From Comamonas terrigena NBRC 13299 (GTDB taxonomy: Bacteria; Pseudomonadota; Gammaproteobacteria; Burkholderiales; Burkholderiaceae_C), in contig NZ_AP019749.1 in assembly GCF_006740045.1 (NCBI RefSeq), positions 2,375,001-2,439,000 of the forward strand: 64,000 bases of DNA. Direction: 5' to 3'. The position numbers and the translations under genes were made by a program. The notes under the pieces are model-generated. The model saw only the letters and a list, made by a program, of their open reading frames with translations, was not told the origin of the DNA and did no database searches. Shown in pieces: positions 29,322 through 41,407 of the stretch; positions within the stretch are counted from its first letter, which is position 1, and each line of letters begins with the position of its first letter.

Positions 29322-30155
29322 ATGACCGCCATCGCTACCCACCACCACCCTTCTCAACTGCGCCGCCGCACCCTGGGTGCGCTGCTGGGTGCAGCCCTCT
29401 GCGCAGGCCTCGCCCTGGGCACCGCTGCGCCCGGTGCGGCGCATGCCGATGAGATCCGTGTCGTGACCTCCGGCGGCTTCTCGGCCGCCTATGACCAACT
29501 GGTGCCGCTGTACGAGCAAGCCACCGGGCACAAGGTCATCACCTCGCGCGGCGCCTCCATGGGCAACGCATCCGACTCCATTCCCAGCCGTCTGGCACGT
29601 GGCGAACAGTTCGACGTGGTCATCCTCGCAGATGCAGCCCTGGACCAACTGGCCGCGCAGGGCAAGGTGGAAACAGGCAGCCGTGTGGACCTGGCACGTT
29701 CCATGATCGGCATGAGCGTGCGCAAGGGTACGCCCAAGCCGGACATCACCACGGTAAATGCGCTCAAACAGACCCTGCTAGACGCCAAGTCCATCGCCTA
29801 CTCCGCCAGCGCCAGCGGTACCTATCTGGCCAACGAGTTGTTTCCGCGCCTGGGTGTGGCCGAGCAGATCAAGGGCAAGGCCACCCGCATCCTCAGCGAG
29901 CGCGTCGGCGCGGTCGTGCTGCGCGGCGATGCAGAGATCGGTTTCCAGCAGGTCAGCGAACTGCTGCCGTTCAAGGAACTGGAGTTCGTCGGCCCATTGC
30001 CCGACGAAGTCCAGCAGCGGGTGTTCTTCTCCGCAGGCGTGGCAGTCGGTGCCAGAAACCCCGACACAGCGCGCCACCTGATCAGCTTCCTTGCAGCACC
30101 AGCAGCGGCACCCATCGTGCGCAGCACCGGCATGGAACCGGCAAAGAAGCCCTGA
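29322..30155 (+). CDS. ModA-like periplasmic substrate-binding protein
   Basis: A 277-residue type 2 periplasmic binding protein resembling ModA and the SBP_bac_11 group. A long signal peptide (about residues 1-41, RRRTLGALLGAALCAGLALGTA core) precedes EIRVVTSGGFSAAYDQLVPLYEQATGHKV. AGGAG lies 9 bp before ATG 29322. It follows the Bug receptor by 71 bp on the same strand. No permease or ATPase is adjacent, so it may bind a ligand for a distant transporter or act as a sensor. Not clearly a molybdate protein. Confidence 0.8.
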   Translation: MTAIATHHHPSQLRRRTLGALLGAALCAGLALGTAAPGAAHADEIRVVTSGGFSAAYDQLVPLYEQATGHKVITSRGASMGNASDSIPSRLARGEQFDVVILADAALDQLAAQGKVETGSRVDLARSMIGMSVRKGTPKPDITTVNALKQTLLDAKSIAYSASASGTYLANELFPRLGVAEQIKGKATRILSERVGAVVLRGDAEIGFQQVSELLPFKELEFVGPLPDEVQQRVFFSAGVAVGARNPDTARHLISFLAAPAAAPIVRSTGMEPAKKP

Positions 30156-30173
30156 CCACCTGAGCCCCCGCGC

Positions 30174-30206
30174 TGTCCCTCCTTCGTGTGCGGGAGGGAC
30201 ACTTTT
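30174..30206 (+). terminator. Rho-independent terminator after the binding-protein gene
   Basis: A 9-bp perfect stem (TGTCCCTCC with GGAGGGACA, 10-nt loop) is followed by CTTTTCTC, 18 bp after the stop. It separates the Bug/ModA-like pair from the porin gene. Confidence 0.75.
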
Positions 30207-30443
30207 CTCGGGACGGGACTGTGGGCAGCCCGCATCGCCCCCAGCCCGTGTCATGGGCCACGGTGACCGCACAGCGCCGTGTGCCGATCTGCACAGGCTT
30301 GCCCAGCCATTGCCTCCGCGCAGGGGCCTGCCACACCTTTCATCCGTCTCGGCATGCCGAGTTCCAGAATCCATTGCAGCAAGTCTGCAGCGGCGGGATA
30401 GACACGCCGTTGCCGTGTACCGCAGCCCGCCCCTTTCATTCCC

Positions 30444-31517
30444 ATGTCTATGCACATCTCCACCTTGGTCCTGGCCGCCCTTGCAATGGCACCGCTGCCG
30501 GCACTTGCCCAATCCAGTCTCACGATCTACGGCATCGCAGATACCGGCGTGCGCTACACCCGCGGCCTTACCACCTCCAACGCTGCAAGTCCCTCCTCGA
30601 GCACCGCCGTTTCCAGTGGCGTCAACACCACCAGCCGTGTCGGCTTCCGTGGCCGCGAGGATCTGGGTGGTGGCATGTACGCCGTGTTCAACCTGGAGAC
30701 CGGGCTGAACCTTGACACCGGCACCCCCATCAACTCCAGCAAGTTCTTTGACCGCGCGGCCATCGTGGGCCTGGGCGGAGGCTGGGGTCAGGTCACGGCC
30801 GGCCGCCAGACCAACCTGCTGGCAGACGCCATCAGCCCTGTCGACCCCGCCGGCATGCGCTTCGCCTCCTTCAACCCCAACATCGCCACCGCTGCACTCA
30901 GCAGCCACGGCCTGGGGTTGGAGTACGGTAGCGCGGGTACAACCACCGGCTCCTACCGGCTCGACAACTCCCTCAAATACACCGGCCGCTTCAGCGGCCT
31001 CACCGCACGCGCCATGTACAGCTTTGGCGAAACCGCACAAGGTGGCTCAGCCCGGTCCTCAACCGGTGCGGGCCTGGCCTATGGCACACCGACCTGGACG
31101 GTCTCGGGGGCCTACCAGCGCTTCAAGACAGCAGACCAGTGGGAGTTGGAGGCTGCCACCCTGGGTGCCTCCTACAAATGGGACAGCCTGCGTTTTGCAC
31201 TGAACACGGCGCGCAGCGACGCCCAGACGTCTGCGACCAACGGCCGCACGGTGCAGCGCGTGCACTCTGTGGGAGTCACCTGGTCGCCCCACAGCACACT
31301 GGACCTGACGGCCGCCCTGTACCGCGTGGAGCGCGAGCGCAGTGGCCGAGTACCGGATGGCTACAACCGAGCCCTGCTGTTTGCGGAATACAAGCTCTCG
31401 CGCCGCAGCAAACTCTATGGAGAGCTAGACCGCACAAGTTGGAGCGGAGGGTTCCAGGGCCGGCAGAACAAGGACACGGCGACAGGGATCACTGCAGGGC
31501 TGATGCACAGCTTCTGA
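30444..31517 (+). CDS. Gram-negative general porin (betaproteobacterial type)
   Basis: A 357-residue outer-membrane trimeric porin. A signal peptide ends at ALAQS; the mature protein starts SSLTIYGIADTGVRY, the standard first strand in Burkholderiales porins. SRVGFRGREDLGGGMYAVFNLE is the conserved second-third strand, and the chain ends in Phe (GLMHSF), the assembly signal. The start could also be the ATG two codons later. A terminator upstream suggests its own promoter, although it may work with the Bug receptor by letting carboxylates in. Confidence 0.92.
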   Translation: MSMHISTLVLAALAMAPLPALAQSSLTIYGIADTGVRYTRGLTTSNAASPSSSTAVSSGVNTTSRVGFRGREDLGGGMYAVFNLETGLNLDTGTPINSSKFFDRAAIVGLGGGWGQVTAGRQTNLLADAISPVDPAGMRFASFNPNIATAALSSHGLGLEYGSAGTTTGSYRLDNSLKYTGRFSGLTARAMYSFGETAQGGSARSSTGAGLAYGTPTWTVSGAYQRFKTADQWELEAATLGASYKWDSLRFALNTARSDAQTSATNGRTVQRVHSVGVTWSPHSTLDLTAALYRVERERSGRVPDGYNRALLFAEYKLSRRSKLYGELDRTSWSGGFQGRQNKDTATGITAGLMHSF

Positions 31518-31729
31518 GCGCTGCGGTGGCGACAGCCCGCGTCCGAGTCCGCAATCGGGCCGGTCATTCACTGCTCGATGCAGTGCCCCCAGGAACTGCT
31601 GGCACTGCAGGCTTGCCCATCGAGCCCAGGGGGAAGATCCTGCTGCCGCTGATGCCTCGGAAAAAGGTGCGCCCCCCCCCTTCTCCATGAGTGCACACTC
31701 CAGACGGGCCGTACCGGAGCACCCGACAC

Positions 31730-33217
31730 TCACAGCAGCACAATGTCGTACTGCTCCTGGCCCATGCCGTTTTCGGACTGCAGCGAAATGGGCTTGCCGA
31801 TGAAGTCCGACAGCCCTGCCAGATGCTGGCTTTCCTCGTCCAGGAACATGTCCACGACCTTGGCATTGGCCACGATGCGGAACTCCTTGGGATTGAACTG
31901 GCGCGCCTCGCGCAGGATTTCACGCAGCACGTCGTAGCACACGCTGCGCACGGTCTTGACGCTGCCCTTGCCCATGCACTGCGGGCAGGGCTCGCACAGC
32001 ATGTGCGCCAGCGATTCGCGGGTGCGCTTGCGTGTCATCTCCACCAGGCCCAGCTGCGAGAAGCCCCCGGCCATGGTCTTGACCCGGTCGCGCCCCAGCT
32101 GCTTGCGGAACTCGGCCAGCACCTCCTGCTGGTGCTCCTCGCGCACCATGTCGATGAAGTCCACGATGATGATGCCGCCCAGGTTGCGCAGACGCAGCTG
32201 GCGGGCAATGGCCTGTGCCGCTTCCAGGTTGGTCTTGAAGATCGTGTCGTCGAAATTGCGCGCACCGACAAAGCCGCCGGTGTTCACGTCGATCGTGGTC
32301 AGCGCCTCGGTCTGGTCCACGATCAGATAGCCCCCGGATTTGAGGTCCACCCGCCGGCCCAGTGCCTTGGCAATCTCCTCGTCCACGGAATACAGATCGA
32401 AGATCGGCCGCTCGCCCTTGTACAGCTGCAGCTTGGGGACCGAGCTGGGCATGTACTCCTTGCCAAAGCCCATCAACGCCGCAAACTGCTCCTGCGAATC
32501 GATGCGGATGCTCTGCGTCTGCTCCCCCACCAGATCGCGCAGCACCCGCTGCAGCAGGTTCAGATCCTGGTGCAGCACCGACATGGGCGGCAGGCGCACG
32601 GACGCATCCTTGATGCGCGCCCAGGTCTTGCGCAGGTAGGCAATGTCCTCGCCCAGTTCGCCATCGCTGGCGTCTTCACCGTTGGTGCGCAGGATGAAGC
32701 CCCCACCGCCGCCTTTTTCCTTGGTTCCCACCAGGGCCTGCAGGCGGCCGCGCAGCGCATCGCGCTCTTCCGAAGGGATCTTCTGCGACACGCCAATATG
32801 GTCGTCCTGCGGCAGGAACACCAGCAGCCGCCCGGCAATGCTGATCTGGGTGGACAGGCGTGCCCCCTTGGTGCCGATGGGGTCCTTGATGACCTGCACC
32901 ATGATGGACTGGCCTTCGAACACCTGCTTCTCGATCGGCACCGGCGGCTCGTTCTTGCGCGCGAACATGGGCGCATCACCGTTTTCCTGGCGGTGCCACA
33001 CATCGGCCACATGCAGGAAGGCGGCGCGCTCCAGGCCGATGTCGATGAAGGCGGACTGCATGCCCGGCAGCACGCGCGACACCTTGCCCAGATAGACATT
33101 GCCCACCAGGCCGCGTTCCAGCGGGCGCTCGATGTGCAACTCCTGCACCGCGCCACCTTCGATGATGGCGACCCGGGTTTCCTGGGGCGACCAGTTGATC
33201 AGAATGTCTTGTTGCAT
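31730..33217 (-). CDS. rng: Ribonuclease G
   Basis: A 495-residue single-strand endoribonuclease of the RNase E/G family, which processes the 5' end of 16S rRNA and degrades mRNA. It has an N-terminal S1 domain (VGNVYLGKVSRVLPGMQSAFIDIG), the catalytic acids in DVNTGG and VDFIDM, and the zinc-link cysteines in CEPCPQC near residue 405-411. There is no long C-terminal scaffold, so it is RNase G rather than RNase E. It lies 95 bp after maf on the same strand. The sequence before the ATG has no clear purine-rich ribosome site. Confidence 0.95.
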   Translation of the reverse strand: MQQDILINWSPQETRVAIIEGGAVQELHIERPLERGLVGNVYLGKVSRVLPGMQSAFIDIGLERAAFLHVADVWHRQENGDAPMFARKNEPPVPIEKQVFEGQSIMVQVIKDPIGTKGARLSTQISIAGRLLVFLPQDDHIGVSQKIPSEERDALRGRLQALVGTKEKGGGGGFILRTNGEDASDGELGEDIAYLRKTWARIKDASVRLPPMSVLHQDLNLLQRVLRDLVGEQTQSIRIDSQEQFAALMGFGKEYMPSSVPKLQLYKGERPIFDLYSVDEEIAKALGRRVDLKSGGYLIVDQTEALTTIDVNTGGFVGARNFDDTIFKTNLEAAQAIARQLRLRNLGGIIIVDFIDMVREEHQQEVLAEFRKQLGRDRVKTMAGGFSQLGLVEMTRKRTRESLAHMLCEPCPQCMGKGSVKTVRSVCYDVLREILREARQFNPKEFRIVANAKVVDMFLDEESQHLAGLSDFIGKPISLQSENGMGQEQYDIVLL

Positions 33218-33312
33218 GGGGAGGTAACTTCCAGGAAATCAGAACCAGATCCGCCGCACCGGCCATGTGCCAGACGCTGCAGCCAATCTCAAACAATGCG
33301 CAGTCGTGCCGT

Positions 33313-33933
33313 TCAGAGCGGCCAGCCCGCCTGCCGCAGCAGCTGTGCGGTCTCGTACACCGGCAGACCCATGATGCCCGAATAGCTGCCCGCCATGTGC
33401 GCCACATGCGCCGCAGCCCGCCCCTGGATGCCGTAGCTGCCGGCCTTGCCCATGGGCTCGCCGCTGGCCACATAGGCAGCAATCTGCGCCTCGGTCATGG
33501 CGGCGAACGTGACCTGCGAGATGGACAGCGCGGTCCGCCGCTGGCCGCCGTCCTGCAGGGCCACGGCGGTCAGCACCTCGTGCGTCTGGCCGGCCAGCTG
33601 GCGCAGCATCCGGTCCGCGTCGGCCGCATCAGCCGGCTTGCCGAGAATCTGCGTGCCCAGGGCCACCGTGGTGTCGGAACACAGAATCGGCGCCTGCGCC
33701 AGCTGCCGGCGCGCATGGCGTGCCACGGCAGCGTCCAGTTTCAGGCCGGTGACACGCACCACATAGTCACGCGGGGTTTCACCGGGCAGCACGGCCTCGA
33801 TGGCCTCGGCATCCTCGGCCACATCGCCCTGCACATTGGGCAGCAGCAGGACATGGCGCACCCCCATCTGCTCCAGCAACTGGCTGCGGCGCGGGCTTTG
33901 CGAGGCAAGGTAGAGATAAGGCAAGGCGGTCAT
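33313..33933 (-). CDS. maf: Maf-like nucleotide pyrophosphatase (dTTP/UTP type)
   Basis: A 206-residue Maf-family house-cleaning enzyme that hydrolyses dTTP, UTP and modified nucleotides to monophosphates. Typical segments are YLASQSPRRSQLLEQMG near the N-terminus, CSDTTVALG with the catalytic acid, and GKAGSYGIQG, which marks the YhdE (dTTP/UTP) branch. The maf-rng order is widespread in Proteobacteria. Confidence 0.93.
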   Translation of the reverse strand: MTALPYLYLASQSPRRSQLLEQMGVRHVLLLPNVQGDVAEDAEAIEAVLPGETPRDYVVRVTGLKLDAAVARHARRQLAQAPILCSDTTVALGTQILGKPADAADADRMLRQLAGQTHEVLTAVALQDGGQRRTALSISQVTFAAMTEAQIAAYVASGEPMGKAGSYGIQGRAAAHVAHMAGSYSGIMGLPVYETAQLLRQAGWPL

Positions 33934-36555
<2,622 letters not shown>

Positions 36556-36585
36556 TCTTGCCAAGAGGTGATCACGGGGTCACCC

Positions 36586-36630
36586 GATCCATTGATCCAT
36601 TGATCCATTGATCCATTGATCGATCGATCC
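36586..36630. repeat. Short tandem repeat of GATCCATT, downstream of katG
   Basis: Four perfect copies of an 8-bp unit GATCCATT (36586-36617) are followed by a degenerate GATCGATCGATCC. The block lies 30 bp after the katG stop and before its terminator. The GATC motifs make it dense in Dam-type sites. Copy number may vary between strains. Confidence 0.85.
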
Positions 36631-36684
36631 TGAGATCCATGAAGGCAGACCCGGCTCCCGCCGGGGCCTTGTCCGCCACGCAAA

Positions 36685-36709
36685 AGCGCCCTCCAGGGGC
36701 GCTTTTTTT
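36685..36709. terminator. Rho-independent terminator of katG
   Basis: A 7-bp stem (AGCGCCC with GGGCGCT) is followed by seven T on the plus strand. Four A lie before it, so it may also weakly stop the minus-strand gene at 36741-37247. Confidence 0.85.
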
Positions 36710-36740
36710 GTCCCGGTGCAGGCCGGCCGTGCCTGCAGGG

Positions 36741-37247
36741 TCAGTTCGGTAGTGGCGCGTCGTCCATCGGCGCCAGCTGGGCATGCAGGATGGTGAAGTA
36801 CAGCGTCACATCGCCCTGCTGGTCGATGAAGGTGCCCATCGCACGCTGCAGACGGGCTGCAATGCACAGGCACTCGGTGGCTTCGGGGCGGCCGCCGGTG
36901 ATGCGGGGCGTGGTCAGCAGTGCCAGGCCGTTGGCCCGGCCAAAGTCGTGCACCACTTCCAGCGCTTCGCCATGCTGCTTGGGAATCGCCTCGTTGCCCC
37001 AGCTCCACAGAAAGCTGCCCTCGGCCTCGCTGGTAGTCCCCACCAAGCACACCGTGGCCACCACCTCATGCAGCGGCCCCTGCAGCACCAGGGTGGCTGC
37101 GTCCAGGTCCCAGCGGTACTCGGGTGCCCCCACCAGGCCCAGCTTGCGCGGCCATTCGGCATTGCGCGCCACCATCATCTCCACCGCTTCACGGCTCCAT
37201 GCGGCCCAGTCGGTCGGGGTCTGTTCGGTCGGAGGGACTGCACTCAT
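36741..37247 (-). CDS. Uncharacterised cytoplasmic protein (DUF6882-like)
   Basis: A 168-residue soluble protein without signal peptide or membrane helix. The segment SFLWSWGNEAIPKQ with preceding aromatic-rich strands resembles DUF6882 proteins, whose function is unknown. The chain is acidic, and codon use matches its neighbours. It lies 130 bp downstream of cobF on the same strand and could be read from that operon, but nothing links it to cobalamin. It is convergent with katG. Confidence 0.65.
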   Translation of the reverse strand: MSAVPPTEQTPTDWAAWSREAVEMMVARNAEWPRKLGLVGAPEYRWDLDAATLVLQGPLHEVVATVCLVGTTSEAEGSFLWSWGNEAIPKQHGEALEVVHDFGRANGLALLTTPRITGGRPEATECLCIAARLQRAMGTFIDQQGDVTLYFTILHAQLAPMDDAPLPN

Positions 37248-37376
37248 TCGCTCTATCCTGCGTGTTTTTTTGGAAGCCCTGGATTGTCGGCCAAGTCCCG
37301 GGCACTGCGAAAGGACGGGGTTTTCAATGCCAACGCCATTCCGCAGGCACGGCGGACCGCCCTTGCAGGCGCGGCA

Positions 37377-38171
37377 TCAGCCTGCGGAGCGCAGCTTGTC
37401 CACCTCGCCCACCGCCACCGCGCCGTCCCTGCGCAGCAGGTAGATGTCCATGATCCAGCCGTGTTCCTGGCGCGCCTGTTGGCGCCTGCTGCTGATGACC
37501 TGCTGCATGGCGGCCAGCGGCCCCTGCAGCAGGATCTGCTGCGGCATCCCCAGATACGCCCCCCAGTAGATCACGGCGCCCGGCTCCGTCACCTGCTCGT
37601 AGGAACACTGACCATCCAGCATCACGACCAGGGTGTCCACGCCCTGCGGCCAGCCGTTCTCGCGCAGCTGGCGGCCGGTGGTCACCAGGAAGGGCGCGCC
37701 GATGGCATTGAGCGCAATGCCATGCGCGCTGCACAGCACCTGCATGGACGTGATGCCCGGCACCACCTGCACCTGCCCGGAGCCCAGCCCCAGGCGGGAC
37801 GCAATCCGCAGCGTGCTGTCATACAGCGCAGGATCCCCCCAGACCAGCAAGGCCACGCGGCCCGTGCCCGAAGGCAGATGGGCCTGCAGACAGTCCTGCC
37901 AGCGCCGGGCAATCGCGTCGTGCCACTCGTCCACCTGGCAGCCGTAGTCATCACCCTGCTGCCGGCGCAGCGGCATGTCGAAGTGCGCTATGCGCGCGTC
38001 ACTGACGGACAGATCCTGCAGCAGCGCCAGGCGCACCTGGGCCAGCTCGGCCTTGTTGTCTTCCTTGTGCGGCAGCAGAATCAGATCGGCCCCGCGGATC
38101 GCATGTTCCGCTTCACGCGTCAGATGCCCGGGGTTGCCCGTGCCGATGCCCACCAGAAACAGCTGCAGCAT
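37377..38171 (-). CDS. cobF: Precorrin-6A synthase (deacetylating)
   Basis: A 264-residue SAM-dependent methyltransferase that methylates C-1 of precorrin-5 and releases acetate in the aerobic cobalamin route. The N-terminal LFLVGIGTGNPGHLTREAEHAI and VALLVWGDPALYDST are the class III methyltransferase landmarks; VVPGITSMQVL is also conserved. CobF has no counterpart in the anaerobic pathway, so its presence identifies the aerobic one. Its ATG overlaps the cobM stop by one base (TGATG). Last cob gene of the riboswitch 1 cluster. Confidence 0.93.
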   Translation of the reverse strand: MLQLFLVGIGTGNPGHLTREAEHAIRGADLILLPHKEDNKAELAQVRLALLQDLSVSDARIAHFDMPLRRQQGDDYGCQVDEWHDAIARRWQDCLQAHLPSGTGRVALLVWGDPALYDSTLRIASRLGLGSGQVQVVPGITSMQVLCSAHGIALNAIGAPFLVTTGRQLRENGWPQGVDTLVVMLDGQCSYEQVTEPGAVIYWGAYLGMPQQILLQGPLAAMQQVISSRRQQARQEHGWIMDIYLLRRDGAVAVGEVDKLRSAG

Positions 38172-38965
38172 CAGGCCCCCTCGGTGCCCGCCGGAAAGCG
38201 GGGCTCATCGCCGCGCGGGCGGTAACGGCGGTCGTAATCATTGGCATACAGGCGGCTCAGGCCGAAGTCCTGCTGGCTCAGGGTGGGACCCACCAGCATC
38301 AGCGCGCTGCGTTGCAGGGCGTTGCTCTGCGCGGCCGCAGCCAGCTCCCCCACCCGGGTGCGCACAATCAGTTCATCCGGCCAGGAAGCGCGCCACACAA
38401 TGGCCGCCGGGCAGTCTGCGCCGTAGTGCCGCAGCAACTCCTGCTGCACCTCTTCGGCCACATGCACCGACAGGTGGATCGCCAGCACGGCGCCCGTGGC
38501 CGCAAAGGCCGCCAGCGTTTCGCCGCTGGGCATGCTCGACGCCCGGCCCGAGGTGCGCGTCAGCACCACCGACTGGCAGGACCCCGGCAAGGTCAGCTCC
38601 GCTTCCAATGCAGCCGCCACCGCACTGAAGGCCGGTACGCCGGGTGTGACGGTGTAGGGAATCTCCAGCGCCCGCAGGCTGCGCAACTGCTCGCCCATGG
38701 CCGACCAGATGCTCAGGTCGCCCGAATGCAGGCGCGCCACATCCTGCCCTTGCGCATGCGCCTGCTGCATTTCGGCCACGATCTCTTCCAGCGACAGTGG
38801 CGCCGTATTGACCAGGCGCACCCCTGGCGGGCAATGCGCCAGCAGCTCGGTCGGCACCAGCGAACCCGCATACAGGCAGACCGGGCAGGACGCCAGCAGA
38901 TCGCGCCCGCGCACGGTAATCAGATCGGCAGCGCCAGGACCGGCGCCGATAAAGTGAACTGTCAA
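38171..38965 (-). CDS. cobM: Precorrin-4 C11-methyltransferase
   Basis: A 264-residue class III SAM methyltransferase acting on precorrin-4. The N-terminus [17 protein letters not shown], then [15 protein letters not shown] and [17 protein letters not shown], are the CobM/CbiF signature. No ATG lies near the conserved start; a TTG at 38965 fits, with GGAG 7 bp upstream and a TTGA overlap with the cobE stop. The open frame continues far upstream in a frame that is not used. Confidence 0.92.
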   Translation of the reverse strand: MTVHFIGAGPGAADLITVRGRDLLASCPVCLYAGSLVPTELLAHCPPGVRLVNTAPLSLEEIVAEMQQAHAQGQDVARLHSGDLSIWSAMGEQLRSLRALEIPYTVTPGVPAFSAVAAALEAELTLPGSCQSVVLTRTSGRASSMPSGETLAAFAATGAVLAIHLSVHVAEEVQQELLRHYGADCPAAIVWRASWPDELIVRTRVGELAAAAQSNALQRSALMLVGPTLSQQDFGLSRLYANDYDRRYRPRGDEPRFPAGTEGA

Positions 38966-39465
38966 GAATGAACTCCGGTTGGGAAAGGAGGGGAAGACAG
39001 GCAGCCTGCGGCAATCGCCAGCGTGGCGCAACGGTCTTCGGAAACCAGGCGGGGCACCAGCAAGCCGCCTGCGGCAGCTTTGCCCCGGGCGGGTACGGCA
39101 TGGGTTTGCGCGGCATGCAGGGCCAGGGCTTCGGACACACTGCCGGTGCCAAAACGCTGCGCCACGCGCTGCGACACCGACGGTGTGGTGATGTGTGCAA
39201 TCTCGGCGGCGTCCACCACCAGCCACTGCACCTGCGGCCAGCAGCCGGCCATCCAGCGCTGCAAAGCCTGCCAGGCGGGGGTGGCCAGCCGGGTCTTCAG
39301 CACCGCACAGCAAATGCCTTGTGCCGGCAGCGGCAGCGCCACCTGCTCCCAGCAGCTGGCAAACGACTGCGGCTGAGCCTCGGACATGAAGCCCCAGCCC
39401 AGGAACCAGTGGGTGGCGAGGGGCACATGCGCCCCGTGGATCGCGTGTGTCACGGGCAGCTCCAT
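38962..39465 (-). CDS. cobE: CobE / CbiG C-terminal-domain protein
   Basis: A 167-residue protein matching the CobE/CbiG_C family, which in the aerobic pathway is needed around the precorrin-5 stage but whose chemistry is not settled. Core segments are [15 protein letters not shown] and [26 protein letters not shown], with the glycine-rich turn of the family. It begins 16 bp inside the end of cobL and ends in the cobM start, so the three are tightly coupled. About 30 residues at the N-terminus are not shared with typical CobE. Confidence 0.82.
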   Translation of the reverse strand: MELPVTHAIHGAHVPLATHWFLGWGFMSEAQPQSFASCWEQVALPLPAQGICCAVLKTRLATPAWQALQRWMAGCWPQVQWLVVDAAEIAHITTPSVSQRVAQRFGTGSVSEALALHAAQTHAVPARGKAAAGGLLVPRLVSEDRCATLAIAAGCLSSPPFPTGVHS

Positions 39466-40646
39466 GACCACTGCACCAGCGGCCGCGCGGCATGCCAGGA
39501 CTGCATGCTTCCCAGCGGCCGGGCCTCGCTCCATTGCAGCTGCAACAGCTGACCGCCATGGCTGCGGTGCAGCTCCATCAGCAAGGCCTGGGTTTCCAGC
39601 GCCACGGCATTCACCACCAGACGCCAGGGATGCGCCAGCCGCGCGCGCAGCGCCTGGAAAAGCGCCAGGGAGAAGCCGCCACCGACAAACACGGCCTGCG
39701 GCTGGGGCTGCAATGTGGCCAGCACGGCCAGGGAATCCCCCTGCACCACCTGCAATGCCACGGCATAGCGCGCGGCATTGTGGGCAATATTGGCCACCCG
39801 CCCGGCATGCTGCTCCACACACACGGCCGTGCCACCGGCCAGACACCATTCCACGGCGACCGAACCCGATCCGGCCCCCAGGTCCCACAGGCACTCCCCC
39901 TTGCGCGGGGCCAGGGCCGCCAGCGTCATGGCCCGCACCGGGCTTTTGGTGATCTGCCCGTCATGCGCAAACGCATCGCACGCGCGGCCGGCCACCTGCG
40001 GCAGACCCTGCCCGCCACGGGCCTCGAAGGCGGCCGCCACGGGCGCCACCACCGGCTGCTCCAGCAGTTGCTGCGCCAGCTCGCTGGCCTTGCCAGTGCA
40101 CACCGTCTGTGCCTCGCTGCCCGCATTCGACACCAGCCACAGGGGGCTCTCGCCCCAGTCCTGCCCGGTCAGCCAGGCGGCCAGGCGGTGCGCCGCCGGC
40201 GCATCCCGCAGCAGGCAGATAAAGCGTTCGCCCTGCGCCAGCAGCGGCGTCAGGCTCTCCAGGCTGCGGGCATGCAGGCCCATGCAATGCACCTGCTCCT
40301 GCGACCAGCCGAGCTCGCCCGAAATCCACGAAAATGTCGACGGCTGCGGATGGTTGCGCCACTCGCCGCGTTCCAGGTGCCTGGCCACCGAAGCCCCGCC
40401 GCCAAAGTGAAACGGATCCCCCGACACCAGCATGGCGACCTTCTGTTGACAGCGCAGCTGCAGCAAAGGCTCCACGCTGAACGGAACCGGCCATGCGCGG
40501 CCACGCTCCCCCACCTGGGCCAGCGCCAGATGCCGCGGGCTGCCGAACACCACCGCAGCCTGCTCCAGGTCCTGCACGGCCGCAGCGCTCAGGCTCTGCA
40601 GGCCCGAGGGATGAATCCCGATAATCGAAAGCCACGGATAGGCCAT
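39450..40646 (-). CDS. cobL: Precorrin-6Y C5,15-methyltransferase (decarboxylating)
   Basis: A 398-residue fusion of CbiE-like (1-200) and CbiT-like (210-398) methyltransferases that adds two methyls to precorrin-6B and decarboxylates it. The C-terminal SAM motif is [15 protein letters not shown]. The N-terminal half has [13 protein letters not shown] and the [19 protein letters not shown] region. ATG 40646 has AGGAGA 10 bp upstream and leads into [13 protein letters not shown]. This start codon overlaps by two bases the start codon of cobK on the other strand. Confidence 0.93.
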   Translation of the reverse strand: MAYPWLSIIGIHPSGLQSLSAAAVQDLEQAAVVFGSPRHLALAQVGERGRAWPVPFSVEPLLQLRCQQKVAMLVSGDPFHFGGGASVARHLERGEWRNHPQPSTFSWISGELGWSQEQVHCMGLHARSLESLTPLLAQGERFICLLRDAPAAHRLAAWLTGQDWGESPLWLVSNAGSEAQTVCTGKASELAQQLLEQPVVAPVAAAFEARGGQGLPQVAGRACDAFAHDGQITKSPVRAMTLAALAPRKGECLWDLGAGSGSVAVEWCLAGGTAVCVEQHAGRVANIAHNAARYAVALQVVQGDSLAVLATLQPQPQAVFVGGGFSLALFQALRARLAHPWRLVVNAVALETQALLMELHRSHGGQLLQLQWSEARPLGSMQSWHAARPLVQWSWSCP

Positions 40647-41391
40647 GACCCAAGTTCTCCTGTTAGGCGGCACTTTTGATGCCTACACACTGTCCACCCT
40701 GCTGCATGCAGCGGGCATTCCGGCCGTCTACTCCTACGCCGGCGCCACGCTGACGCGGCGCACCGCTCCCCTGCCCACCCGCGTGGGCGGTTTTGGCGGC
40801 GTCCAGGGCCTGGTGGATTACCTGCAGCAGCACCGCATCAGTCATGTGATCGATGCCACCCACCCGTTTGCCGCGCAGATGAGCCGCAACGCCCTGGCCG
40901 CCTGCACGGCGGCAGGCATTCCCCTGCTGTCGATGGAGCGCCCCGCCTGGTCTGCCCAGCCCCAGGACCGGTGGACACCGGTGGCCGACATGGCGGCCGC
41001 GGCCCAGGCATTGCCACCGCAGTGCCGCAATGTGTTTCTGGCCATCGGCCGCAAGCAGCTGGCCGCCTTTGCCGGCCAGGCCAGCGCACACCGCTTTGTG
41101 CTGCGGGTGGTCGACCGCCCCGAGGAGGCCCTGCCCCTGCCCGCAGCCAGTTACGAACTGGTGGTGGCGCGCGGCCCTTTTGCGCTGGCCGACGAAATCG
41201 CCCTGCTCCAGCACCATGCCGTCGACTGCATCGTCAGCAAGAACGCCGGCGGCGCCGATACCTACGCCAAGATCGAAGCCGCCCGCGCGCTGCAGATCCC
41301 CGTGGTCATGGTGGACCGCCCGCTGCTGCCCGCTCGCACGCAGTGCCAGACCCCGCAGCAGGCCATGGACTGGCTGGCCGGCCAGCGCTGA
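40645..41391 (+). CDS. cobK: Precorrin-6A reductase
   Basis: A 248-residue NADPH-dependent reductase converting precorrin-6A to 6B. Family features are VLLLGGTFDAYTLSTLL, VIDATHPFAAQMSRNA and SKNAGGADTYAKIEAAR near the C-terminus. It is the only cob gene here on the plus strand. Its ATG overlaps the cobL ATG on the opposite strand, and its stop is 16 bp from the cobJ stop, so there is no intergenic room for a promoter or terminator. Its promoter must lie inside cobL. The ribosome site is weak (GGATAGG). Confidence 0.93.
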   Translation: MTQVLLLGGTFDAYTLSTLLHAAGIPAVYSYAGATLTRRTAPLPTRVGGFGGVQGLVDYLQQHRISHVIDATHPFAAQMSRNALAACTAAGIPLLSMERPAWSAQPQDRWTPVADMAAAAQALPPQCRNVFLAIGRKQLAAFAGQASAHRFVLRVVDRPEEALPLPAASYELVVARGPFALADEIALLQHHAVDCIVSKNAGGADTYAKIEAARALQIPVVMVDRPLLPARTQCQTPQQAMDWLAGQR

Positions 41392-41407
41392 GCGGCGGGC
41401 CCCGCCT

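Noticed and set aside
36586..36630. The GATCCATT array as a CRISPR or attachment site
   Set aside because: The unit is 8 bp without spacers, and there is no integrase or cas gene in the window.
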